64,000 nt of DNA from Agelas oroides (taxonomy: Eukaryota; Porifera; Demospongiae; Agelasida; Agelasidae): the NCBI GenBank assembly GCA_949130485.1, contig OX422184.1, positions 25,961,674-26,025,673 of the forward strand, given 5' to 3'. The position numbers and the translations under genes were made by a program. The notes beneath the pieces are model-generated. The model saw nothing but the letters and a program-made list of their open reading frames with translations, did not search any database and was not told the DNA's origin. Below are positions 1 through 11,300 of the stretch, piece after piece. Numbering within the stretch: the stretch's first letter is position 1; each line of letters opens with the position of its first letter.

Positions 1-168
1 TTTCATCCATTCCTCTTTTATCCACCTCCGCTTCTTCCTTCCTGCATCTCTTTCAGTAGTACTTTTTCCTTTTCTCATAATTCCTTCTCTCTATCCCTGG
101 CAAACCCCAGAAGTCTCTGTATGCCAGACCTGTTGGTGACCCATTCTGTGAGGCTGTACACACGACTG
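1..168. other. Flank of transposon, no gene seen
   Basis: C/T-rich sequence with no supportable exon. Its last nine bases (160-168, acacgactg) are the left target-site duplication of the element that follows. Confidence 0.5.
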
Positions 169-2405
169 TAGCCTCGAACCCAGGCTTTCCGTTCCGGATT
201 TTGTCTCGCAGCTTTGGAGAAAAATCGGGAGGGAAAGCCTGGACGGATTTCTCACGTGATCGGTGGCACCGTCGTCACAGCAGGGCCTTGCAAACGCCAG
301 TAACGTTGTCGGAGTGAATAATGTCCCCCCGTGAATAATGTCCCCCCGGACATTATTCACTAGTGAATATTGTCCCCCCGGACATTATTCACCGGTGAAT
401 AATGTCCCCTCTAGTGAATAATGTCCCCCCTCGTACATGCGCTTTCAAGGTGGTGTGCGGGCAAGGTGTCTGCGATTTTTATTTGCTAAGCTCAGAGCAC
501 TACAACTGGCAGCCGGGAACATGCATGGACCTGACAACAGCAGCGTGACCCACAATCCGAGGTTAAATACAGCTCGCAAAGATACGCTTTGTCTCGCGTG
601 GCCAGATCCAACTGCGAGATTAGCCTCGTAGGCTCGTACCCAGGCCTTCTGGACTTGTGTTTCACGGAAGCTTACCTTTCAGGCTTCTTTCCCTGTGTTG
701 GCACTGCAAGCGACAAATGTCGGGTAAGAATGTCCAGGGTAAGAGTCTAGGAGACATCTGCATAAATCATCCCCAACTCCACTATCTATGCATAAATCGA
801 GTGTGTGCCAAGAACGCCGTACGCATGGCTCCATAATCTTGCAAACCCGGGGGCTGTGTGGTTATTGAGGCCACTCCACTGGAATTACTTGCTTGTTTCA
901 AAATGAACTCATCTTCCCACCTACTAGTGCCTGAATCCTTTCTTCTTCTAGGGGGGACAATATTCACTGAGGGGGGACATTATTCACCGGTGAATAATGT
1001 CCTAGGGGGACAATATTCACTAGTGAATAATGTCCGGGGGGACATTATTCACCAGTGAATAATGTCCGGGGGGACATTTTTGGGGGGGACACTGTACACT
1101 ATGACAACGTCATAACGTGATGGGTGTGGCTTTGTCGCGGAAGCGCTAAGAAGAGTTCTTCCCCAAGAATCCAGCTGCATATGGCCTTGTTAATCTCAAG
1201 AACTGGCGAAGATGGATATAAAACTGTGAGTTGAGATCTTGTACAAAGTAAAGGAAGTAGTATTAAGTGTGTGAATAAGTTGAGCATGAAGAAACTTTGA
1301 TGGGCAGTAATTAGAGCTGTTTTGGAACAATCTCAGACCACTAGATCCAAGGGTTGTGTCTAGTAGCCACACTGCTTTTCTCGCTGTTTAGCTGTTAGGT
1401 ATTCCTGGGCTTGGTAACAGGACATACAAATGTTGACAAAAATAAATTTGCCTGTAGTAATGATGATGTTGGTGCAGTGCTGAAGTTATGTGATCGTCAA
1501 GTCGGTTGAGATGGGAGAGCAAGCTAGGGGCCAGTCATATGACCTCAAAGAGCAATATGAAGAAGTTATCAGTCCTTCAAGAGATATGAATAAATGGATA
1601 TCAACCACAGCATTTCCTATCAACATCAATAGCTTCATGGTCTCTTGAACTGCACTGTCAGACTGATGAACTGGACCCTCTCAAGGTGAAAGAAGTCTGG
1701 CATATATCAGTGTCCTGGACATAAATGACGGACTGAATTGATTGATCGCAAGTCAACGTGGTGTGAGCAATGCTATTACTGCACTCTCTAATTCCAATGA
1801 CAAGAACACTAACAGTCTGTGACTGTGGCTGGAATGTTTGCCTTAGTACCCATGGTACTTCTCCCCAGGATGAGATCAGAAACCTATGTACTTCACGACC
1901 TACTCAAGTTCAGCAGACTCTTATGGACCCTACATGCCTTGGACCCCTTGTACATGTTGTTTCAATCTGCTTTGGCAATGTATTCATTATTAAACATGAT
2001 AAAATCAGTTGTAGCATCACAAAATATATTTCGAGGTAGCCCAGGAGTTCATACGGGAACTATGAATATAGGGCTTTTTCGTGGCGCCCATGCATAAGCT
2101 TCAGTATTTCGGCAAAACTGTGACTACTAAAATATCCAGTCGGCTGCTGTAGCTACGCTTGGTGAACAAAGAGCCCACACGCCAGGTAACTCTATCGCCT
2201 TGGACCTGGTGTTGACTCCCACATCTTCTTTCCCTCAGCAGCCCTCACAACAAGAACATTCCGTGTGACGTGTTGCCTTCGCGGATGGTAGATTGACGTC
2301 ACGGTGCCACCGTATCACGTGAGAAATCCGTCCAGGCTTTCCCTCCCGATTTTTCTCCAAAGCTGCGAGACAAAATCCGGAACGGAAAGCCTGGGTTCGA
2401 GGCTA
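169..2405. mobile_element. Non-autonomous DNA transposon, Mutator-like
   Basis: The ends are inverted repeats of about 100 bp: the left end starts TAGCCTCGAACCCAGGC, and the right end, about 2306-2405, is its reverse complement. Both ends are flanked by the identical 9 bp acacgactg (160-168 and 2406-2414). Long TIRs with a 9 bp target duplication fit the Mutator-like (MULE) superfamily; that class is inferred. No transposase-like ORF lies inside, only ORFs under 100 codons, so the copy depends on a source elsewhere. The interior carries two clusters of the palindromic word GTGAATAATGTCCCCCC (about 316-440 and 950-1085). Shorter relatives with the same TAGCCTCG...CGAGGCTA ends occur throughout the window. 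Confidence 0.85.
316..1085. repeat. Palindromic GTGAATAATGTCCCC clusters
   Basis: Two clusters inside the transposon, about 316-440 and 950-1085. Each holds several head-to-head and tail-to-tail copies of gtgaataatgtcccccc and its complement ggggggacattattcac, often joined as short perfect palindromes. The clusters face each other across roughly 500 bp, so they may be the ends of a nested foldback element. Confidence 0.65.
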
Positions 2406-2414
2406 ACACGACTG

Positions 2415-3520
2415 CACCAAGGTACGTTACTGACTTCCCATCTCATTCTCCATCCATTAACCTCCTTTGTCGCACTCCCTGTCTTCTCCCCTCCCTACCC
2501 TTCTCCTCTCCTTCCTCCCTTCTCTCCCAACCTCAGTATTTTCTCGCCATTAAGCATTTCACTTTGTAGATGATCCATTTTCACTGAGTAGCAAAGTCTT
2601 TTACCATCTTTTTATTGCACCATTCCAATCACACCTCCAATCACACACACACACACACACCTCACAGTTTCTACCATGCTCCTGTGGATTACTTATTTCC
2701 CACCACACCCAGTCAGACACCAAGTTAACCATTTCCTCACAGTCAGATGGTTTGTCTGCCGGTCAGATGGGAGTGGCACCAAGTTAACTGTGTGCTGGAA
2801 CATTTCCACTTCAGTGTAGTTTTGTATTGCTGTTGATGGTACAAGTGAATGTATGGACAGTGTGTTAGCCTCATACCCAGGCTCCTCCCCCTGCTTTAAA
2901 TTGTATTTGTTATTATATTAAATTTTGTTTATGGTGATTTCTGTTTCTCTCAGTTCAATATTGTTGGTTGAGCAAAATTGGGCATAAATTATCGGTAGTT
3001 GGGAAAAGCTGTACATGTTACAGTTCTACTAATCTTGACTACATGACATCAGAGTGGGCGCTAATAGGAACAATTGGGCCCGATTATGAATTCAGATTTG
3101 GAACATTGCATGTATGTCACTGATATTAGATTGGCCGACACTAATTAGAAATAATTATTGCGACTTGATACCAGACTGGCACCAATTGGAAACACTATGA
3201 CTAATATAAATATGAACTGCATAGAAAGGGAATACTAATAAGGAAATACTAATTGTTAACAAAATCAGATACTACACTACAGGATGTGTGAGGAGATGTT
3301 ACACAACAAATACCTTCAGCACAAAACACACTCAAGTACTGCACAGTGATCATGAGAGACATACTGTACAAAATACTGCACACATTATGGTACTTTACAC
3401 TACCACCAATGTATTCTGTGGTCATTGGTTACTAACTTGTACACCTCTGGCAGCCACTACTTTACACTACCTAAAAATACTGCACAGTGAGAGACACATA
3501 ATAGTACTTTGGTTACACTA
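2415..3520. other. 3' flank of NLR-like gene 1
   Basis: No exon was recognised. A (CA)n run lies at about 2643-2662. From about 2733 the sequence matches the downstream flank of NLR-like gene 2 (about 44560 onward): both contain tttgtctgccggtcaga and caccaagttaact, and both later carry actgcacagtga repeats. The paralogy therefore extends beyond the coding exons. Confidence 0.6.
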
Positions 3521-6500
3521 TCACCAGCAACATATTCTGTGGTCACTGCTTTCTGACTTGTACTTCTCTGGCAGCCACAGTGTCCTCAATGTCTGGTTGT
3601 GTTTGAGGCTGTTAATGAGCTGATGAACCCCCTCTTCCCCGACTGAGTCATCACGCAGGCTGAGGACCTCTAGTGATATGTTGTATTGTAACATGTCTGA
3701 CATTGAGGAAGCTCCCTCCACACCAATAGGGTTATAGTCCAGGTCTAGATGTTTCAGAGTTGAGTTCTTGCAGAGTGCAGCCGCCAGTTCCACTGCACCT
3801 TCACTGCTGATGTGGCAGTGTCGCAAGTCCAACTTTGTCAGTGTGCACTTGGAGTGGTCTTTGAGTACTGATGCTAAACTGTCCACATTTGCTATGCTAA
3901 AGTGAGAGTTTGAAATGTTCAGTTTTGTCAGAGAACTGTTGTGACTGAGTCCAGTGATGATGCTGGCTACACTCTCTGAGGACAAGTTGTTCTTTTCAAT
4001 GTGAAGGTATTGAAGTGAGTGACTTGATTTCAGTAGCTCACACAGAGCCTCACAGTCTGGTACCCCAATCCCAGTGTCGTACAGTGACAGTTTTTTTACT
4101 CGACTGCCACAGAGTGCCTTGATCACCTCCACAGCACCACCACTGCCTATTGGGTTGCTACTGAGCCAAAGTTCTTCTAACCTGGACATTGATGGTACTG
4201 CCTTGGCCAGCAGGTCACATGCACTCCCATCCAGTTTGTTGTAACTCAGCTGTAGCTGTCTCATGTCCTGTAGGATGTGTGGGGGGATGTTTACAAATGA
4301 CTGTATGCTTTTAGAGGTGATGTCATTGTGACTGAAGTTAGCATATGAGATGTAGCCCCTGCATCCAGTTCCCCCAGGGGTAGCACATCCCTTGCAAAAC
4401 AGTTCAAAGTTCTCATCATCAAGAACACTGAAGCTCAGTTTCCAGGGGCAGTTGGAATGAGAGACGGCATGGCCCGTCATATAGTAGTCCAGGGGAGTCC
4501 AGGAGTAGTCTGACTGGACAACCACCTCATCTGAACCCAGAGTTCTGGTAGTCATTGAAATGTTCTTCGCTTCAAACAAACAGTGAATATAGTTAAGTTT
4601 AGTATCACCAAACCTAGGAATTCTGCAAGGTATGTTTGCTAACTTTGTACAACCAGCCAAGAATCTCATGGTCATTTTAAAGTGGCCACTGTTAACATGT
4701 TCTTGAAACAGTCTTGCCTGCTCATGTGCAGGAAGTTGTGAGATGTGGATGGCGGCCAAGTATTCCTGAAGGGTCAAGTGAATGAAGTGGTAGGAGGAGG
4801 CTCCACCCTCAGTGTACAGTTGAGGGACCTCCTGCATCAGGCCGAGGGGGGAAAACCCAGTGGGAAGATGGGCTGCAGAGAAAACCAGCTGTTGTCTGTT
4901 CAGTATACCCACATAGGCTATTCTGCACAGCCCCTGGAATTGCTTGTATACATCTGTTGGGAGGTCACTGAAGGTGGTGACCTTCAACTGCTGTTTGTGG
5001 TGCACTGGATGTGTTGAGAGATGGTCTACCAGGATCTTGAGGGTAAAGGCAGTAAGGAGTTCAGTCATAGTTGTGGGAGGGGGTGACTCGGTGTGTTGGC
5101 TCCAGGTGAAAACTTCTGCTGCTGTCTTTGCATTGAAGGTGATATACAATGCTGCTCTGATAGCAGGGGTAGACGAGAGGTAGTCCTTGTACTTGATGGG
5201 GAGGGATGGGTCAGCTTCTACCTCAGTTTTGCTCAGATACTGCTCTGGTGATGGTAACAGTTTAACACGCCATGAGATTTCATCTACACATTTCTCTCTG
5301 ACATACCTCTCAGCTGGTGTGGGCGGGTTAACCCAAAATCCCTTCCTAAGAAAACCAGATCTTGGTATGGTACCACCTAGGTGAGTGTGAGGCTTTGGCA
5401 TTAGTGACAACTCTTCCATTTCATCTAGTGTGGGAGTGTCAAATGAGCTTGGAACTCTGGAGCTGTAGGAGGTAGAATATCCAGAACTGGACCCACTAGA
5501 ATATCCAGAAATGGACCCACTAGAATATCCAGAAATGGACCCACTAGAATATCCAGAACTGGACCCACTAGAATATCCAGAACTGGACCCACTTGTAGCT
5601 GCATACCTAGAACTAGCATAGCTGGAGTAAACAGAACTTGAGCGTCCCCTGGAGCCAAAGGTACTTGTGACTGGGTGGAGTGTTTCAGCTGGGATGGGAG
5701 GGATAACGTTAACTACTGGGACAGAGGATGGCTCTTTCATGGGCCTTGTTCTCGAGGAGGAGTGGCACTCTTGTCCATCAATGGTAATAGTTTCTATATT
5801 TTGTTCTAAGAAGAACTCACTGTTGGTGCTTTCAATGGCTTCCTGTAAGACCTTCACAAATGGTACTGGTATGAGCCAGATGATTGTGATGCAACCTTTT
5901 TTGAGCTCTCTCAGCCGGAGGACAAACTCAGGCAGGAAAAATTTGTGAGTGATGACTCCCTTTAATTTCTCAAGGTCTTCCAGGGTGCAGTTGTCCCAGT
6001 GATGACCCACCTTGGCAACAAACTCTCGGAGCTCTGTCTCGGGAGGAGTTTGTCCCCTCACTGGCCAGCAGCTGATGAAGTCACAGAGCCTGGTAGATTT
6101 TCGGAAGGACTGGAGATCACGCTTATAGGATTTCATCTTGTGCTTGAGGCCTGCACTGCCAAACTTATTAATGATATGTTCCAAAAGGTCAAAGTTCAGG
6201 AAGTCCCAGTAGTTTCCTAGTCTTGCCCAGAGATCAGTGAAGGTCATCTTTTGATGAAAATTCATGAGATGGTTATTAATGAATTCTTGATGTTCATGTT
6301 TTCGAGAAACATCCAGTAATACAAGCCGAGCACGAAGGCGATTCACATCAATGCTTCTGTCTACTAGTAATTCATAAGTGCACTCCGCTAGCTCAAGAAA
6401 ACGATCTTCAAGTTGCCTTACATGTTGCTTGACTGAATGTTTGTCCAGCAAAACTATAGAGGGATATAGAAGAGGGAAGGGAAAATGAAGTCATTGTCAA

Positions 6501-7930
6501 CTTCCATCTTGTTAATCTTTTCTCGGGGCATGTTCTAGCTAAAGTCCCATGCACCCATGAATAATACACTACTTTGGTAAGTAGTGCATTATCCATGGCC
6601 CCGCCGCTATTTGCACATGCCTTCTGCTTGCTGATTTAGCATAACATAACATCAACAGCAAACATAACGGCTAACTTTTGCCAGCATTTATCTCAGGTTA
6701 CAAATAAGCTATGAATCCAAGCTAAATGTCTCCATGTAGCTAAGGCCTCAAGATAAAATATACTAATTCCAGGTTCAAAGTACTATAAGCTGGTGAGTGT
6801 AGTTTCTGTATATCGACAGCACCTGCATTAGCATATATGCTCAAGAGGTACCTGGCTACCAGGACACTCCTGCACTCTATTAAGGAATGTCTATGGTTAG
6901 ATCACTGAACATGCAGACAGCTATCAATGCATTGATACCTATGGCAGTGTAGTAACAGATATGTTACTGATAGCATACCTGTGTGTTCATGTTGTACTGT
7001 GTGGTGAGGGGGTGTGGTCACAGTGACAGGTTGTGTGGTTGCTGGCACCTCTGGACAGTCAAGAGTGAGAGAGGGTGGTAGTACTGAATACTGAGGGGAT
7101 GGGGTTGTGGCAATGGCCAAAGGCTGGGTAGTAGTCCGCTGTGCAGGTACTGATGAGACAGGTTTGGATGAGCAGTACTCGCATTCCAAATCTGCAGCCA
7201 GCTTTGCTTCACCAACTACGTTTAGAGCATCTACAACATTTGTCCATTTATTAGGGGTTGAGGATTTAAGCCATGCTATAAGGGTTTCTCTAAGACAATC
7301 AGAGGGGTCACTGTACTGTTTCTCGGTAGCTTTCAGTGTACCAACACCCACTCCTAGCTGCACACCAATATTGTACCACTTCGCACACACATCGCTTAAC
7401 TCTTTCATTACCACACGCAAGTCAGCAACACTTAGCATAGGTCCTGGGTTTACCTCAATGTCCCCACTCAGCAACAGCAGTAGAGTCAACACTACTCCCA
7501 CCATCTTACTTCCTAGACTAGAGGGGAGATTGAGATGCAGGCTGGGGAAAACATGACAAACACCAGACTGGGATGAGGTGTAGGATGGACGCCCAATGTT
7601 TGACCACACTACTCTGTTCTGGAGGGCCATGGCCGGCAGCACATTGTCGAGGGAAGGCAGCATCAGCACCAGGGGTGTGTGGCTGAAGGTCATGTGACGA
7701 AAGTGAACATTCCACTGGTTGATGGTGGTCATGTGGTCCATGGTTGTTAGCTGCACATGTTCATCCACTAGCCCTAACATTGGTAGCATGAGAACACACA
7801 CAGAAACCAGGAAGCTGAGACCAGGGGTCACATGACCCAGTTGAGAATGGTGGTAGGTGTACTGTCGTGGCCTTTGGTATGCCTTCCTTTTGTTGGTCTG
7901 AACTTTCCGGTGCCCAGTACTGATTGGCAT
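3521..7930 (-). CDS. NLR-like receptor 1: 2A motif, Death domain, LRRs
   Basis: Two coding exons: 7930-6979 and 6453-3521, joined through GTATGC...CTATAG in matching phase, giving about 1,290 residues. Residues 1-163 form a leader with hydrophobic stretches ending in a 2A motif. A Death domain follows (about 165-260), then a Pro/Thr-rich linker. Exon 2 starts with a conserved ~230-residue module (LWARLGNYWDFLNFDLLEH), then a Ser/Gly/Tyr repeat, then a NACHT C-terminal-like region (YHFIHLTLQEYLAA), then six or seven ribonuclease-inhibitor-type LRRs. No GxxxxGK[ST] Walker A is present. By family it is an intracellular danger sensor or signalling adaptor. The ATG immediately follows a polypyrimidine-AG (ccctccctccag), so a 5' UTR intron, an upstream coding exon or trans-splicing is possible. 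The paralogue at 45-55 kb has the same architecture, so the coding call is strong; ligand and pathway are unknown. Confidence 0.85.
5485..5592 (-). repeat. 24 bp in-frame Ser/Gly/Tyr repeat
   Basis: About five copies of a 24 bp unit (actagaatatccagaaatgg plus ccca) lie inside exon 2 of NLR-like gene 1. They encode the octapeptide SSGYSSGS and variants, and the unit length keeps the frame. The paralogue has a different, longer linker at this point. The repeat sits between the conserved N-terminal module and the NACHT-like remnant. Confidence 0.85.
7439..7462 (-). other. 2A ribosome-skipping motif, gene 1
   Basis: The codons read D-I-E-V-N-P-G-P, preceded by S-G and a leucine-rich stretch. This matches the 2A consensus D(V/I)ExNPGP exactly. 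In known 2A elements the nascent chain is released between the last Gly (7442-7444) and the Pro (7439-7441). Here that would free a leader of about 163 residues from a protein beginning with Pro and the Death domain. 2A-like sequences have been described near the N termini of NLR-type proteins in sea urchin and other invertebrates, where they can also act as signal sequences. Activity here is inferred. Confidence 0.8.
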
Positions 7931-8039
7931 CTGGAGGGAGGGAAATGAGGGAAGCTATGTCAGATATAGAAAAAAATTGTCTATGGCAGAAAGAGCTCGC
8001 CGCGCACCAGAAGTGACATGCTGCCAAGGACGCGGGTAC

Positions 8040-8140
8040 ATGTCGTTATTAAAAGCATAGATAATAGACCTACGGAGAATAACTCTCTCCTCCTCCTCTC
8101 TCTCCGTAGAGGTCTACAATCTATGTTAAAAGGAACCTGG
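8040..8140. repeat. Short inverted repeat upstream of gene 1
   Basis: The sequences atagacctacggagaa and ctccgtagaggtctac face each other around a CT-rich loop. No coding exon was recognised between 7931 and 8385, which would hold any 5' UTR exon of NLR-like gene 1. Confidence 0.4.
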
Positions 8141-8385
8141 TGGCTGCTAGTTAGTCTGTAGGTATAACCCACCTTGCAGCAGTAGCGAATTTATTGTGTC
8201 GTACCGTCAGGAACGATAACTAAGAAACAAGAACTTGACTTCACTGACACTGTCACACGAACCGCACCCACAATTTGGCTGCAAAATTCATGGAGTGAAC
8301 ACCTACAACATGAATAAATTATTCATATTCATCATCGATACGCAGTGCCACAACAGCCTGGTGGTTCTGCTGAGTTTACATCTAG

Positions 8386-11300
8386 CTACAAGTCATCCTC
8401 AGTGAGTCCAAACTGAAATACTGGGTTCTCAGTGTCCCCAACAGCAGGTCTCTTCTTGCTCTGTGGCTGTGTGTGTGTGTGTGTATCAGTGAGGAAGAAG
8501 GTAGACTAGCGTCATCTCATCCAGCACAGTACATTTCAGTTTGAGCCATGTTACCTTTGGTGCTTTAGTGACGTGTGTATGTGAGTGTGTAGTGTGTGTG
8601 TCTCCGTTCTGTTGTACAACAGTTGGTCTACTGCCATCACTCTCCTCCTGGGAATCAGACCTGTGTGTGTGAGGGGTGTGTGTGTGAGGTGTGTGTGAGG
8701 GGTGTGTTTGTGAGGTGTGTGAGTGTGTGTGTGTGTGAGGTGTGTGTGTGTGAGGTGTGTGTGTGTGTGTGAGGTGTGTGTGTGTGTGTTTGCTATTGCG
8801 TGTTACTCGGTTTAACATCAGCTAGGTTGAATGCACACCCTACTAACATCCATACCTCTCTGCTGGTGGCTCCTCCCCTCCCAATAGAAGTGGGGCTAGC
8901 CAGTGACTCTCTCCTAGACTCTTCCCCAACACTCCCACCCTCCTCTCCTCCTCCTCCCCCTCCACTGGACTCTCTCGGGGATGAAGGGGGCTGGTAGAAT
9001 GTCACGTGGAGAAGGTTTTGTGGGTGACGCCTGATTGGCTGTGGTATGAGAGGTAAGGGAGTGGAGGGTGAGGGGGTGGAGGGTGAGGGGATGGAGGGTG
9101 AGGAATGGAAGGTGAGGGGGTGAACAGGTAGGAAGGCTACATACACACAATCTTTGCTCTCATGAGAGACACTACAGTGGAACCCCTCTATAGTGGACAC
9201 CATTGGGACCAACAAGTTTGTCCTTTATAGTGAGGTGTCCCTAGCTCAGGGGCTTCTGGTATATTTCCAGTAGGCATGGTATGTTTAATCGGCCCAACTG
9301 TTGAGCACAACGTGGCTTTCCCGTGCTCTACACTGGCAGGGAAGACTAAGCAGAGGCTGGTACTATGAGCAACAGTGCTAACCTAATGTCAAGTTGTTAA
9401 CTCCACTTGCAGCAGTGAACAATCTTGCTGAAAAGGTAGACAAGTGTCCATTAAATCAGGGTCGTTATGTATTGTTTGCAGACAATTGGGAGCCCAAAAG
9501 GTGTCCATTATATGGAGTAGCAGGGTGTCTGCTATTCAGGGGTTTCTAATGTATTGAAGTCTATGGAGAAACGGTTGGGACTTTCAGAATTGTCCGTTAT
9601 ATCGTGAGAGCGAGGAAGATGGTGGCCTTACCAACGACAGTGACCCAGACCAGCTCATCATGAGACTGCTGGAAGTGGAAGGAGACCCAGTGACTGCCCT
9701 CCTGTGAGTGCGAGGGTGTGAGGGTGTGTGAGTGTGAAGGTATGAGGATGTGTGCATGTGTGTGAGAGTGTGAGGAAGGGGGTTCAATAGGTTGGCCCAA
9801 TGACATAGGAGGGGCAGTGCCTGATGAAGACAGGTCCTTCCTTGTAATGCCTTGTATTTTCTTGACCAAGGAGTGGAGGATGGAACAGTTGTAAGGTAGC
9901 AGCTCATTGTTTGGTATATGATCAAATATAAAGTTGGAATTGTGATGGTCGGCACTACCTCTCATGTGTCTACCTTCTGTCTACATGTGACAACATCTTC
10001 CAGGGGGTTTCCCCCTTTGTATTTGCATAATGGCAAATACTGGAGGTGGCAAAGGCCTTGGAAGAATACATATATACAGTGTACCCAGGTCACTGCCAGT
10101 ACCTTGTGTCCGACCTTCCAGCACATCATTCTGTTGATGGGATAGTGAAGACACTTCTTGAGTCCTCCTCCCTCCCCCTCCCTCATGTATATCACCACCT
10201 CCATACGACCTACACGCACACACACTGCAGTGCAGGACAGATACAAAAATTCTGTAGCTCGTGACATATTCATAGCATTCCTGGAACCACTCATAATAAC
10301 ATGTACATTCTTCCTGGCACCTGGGTGGGTGGGCATCTCATGAGGTATGCTATACTCCCATAATGTAATGTGTACCTTCCAGGTCACTGCTGGGGTGGTC
10401 AAAGGTGACTCCGTCCAACTGACGGTAGCCAGCACCTTAGCCGACTCCAGATACTGAGTGCAAAGGTCAAAGGGATAGTATATTTGTAACAGCCTCTCCT
10501 TCCCTTTCTCTTCCCTTCTCTCCTCCTTCCTTCCCTCTCTCTCTCCCTCCCTCCCTCCTTCATCCCTGCCTCACCACTTTTTTCTTCTGCCCTTTCTTCT
10601 GCAGTGAGGTAAGCCCCCCTCTCCTCTCCCTCCCCACCTCCCAGTGACCTCAGCCACAGCTTCAATATACATTAAGTCCTTTGCCACACGGTTGCTCCAC
10701 AACTCTGACACAAGGTTTGGATCCCAGAAACTGAGAGAAACAATGATTTCACAAATAACTGTACAACGTATGAACCATCAACAAACCACATCTATAGCCT
10801 CGTTCCCAGGCTCTTGTGCGTGGATGCACCTGATTCGTTACTGTAAGGCCTCACTCCAATTACAGTGGAATCTCTCTAATACGGACACCCCTTGGGACCA
10901 AATTAAAGCACATGCAGCACACACACACATCTTAACCCAACTCCCTCCCTCCCTTCCTCCCTCCTCCCCTCCCTTCCTCCCTCCTCCCCTCCCTTCCTCC
11001 CTCCTCCACTCCCTCCCCTCCCCTTCCTCCCTCCTTACCTCCAATAGTCCTGGTTCTTCTTTTCTTTGGGAATCTCAAAAAGACGATCAGACGTCTAAAA
11101 ATATGTAATGTAGTCGACCCTCTGCACAAGACAACATAAACAATTCTATGATGTATGAAAACTATAGCCTCGTTCCCAGGCTCTTGTGCATGGATGCACC
11201 TGATTCGTTACCGTAGGCCTCACTCCAATTGGAGCACCCTCCCTCGTGTACGTCACCACCTCCATACGACCCACAAGCACACACACTGCAGTGCAGGACA

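Noticed and set aside
5425-5658. Alternative minus-strand ORF repeating VLDILVGP across the Ser/Gly repeat
   Set aside because: It is a shadow frame of the 24 bp repeat inside the NLR-like exon.
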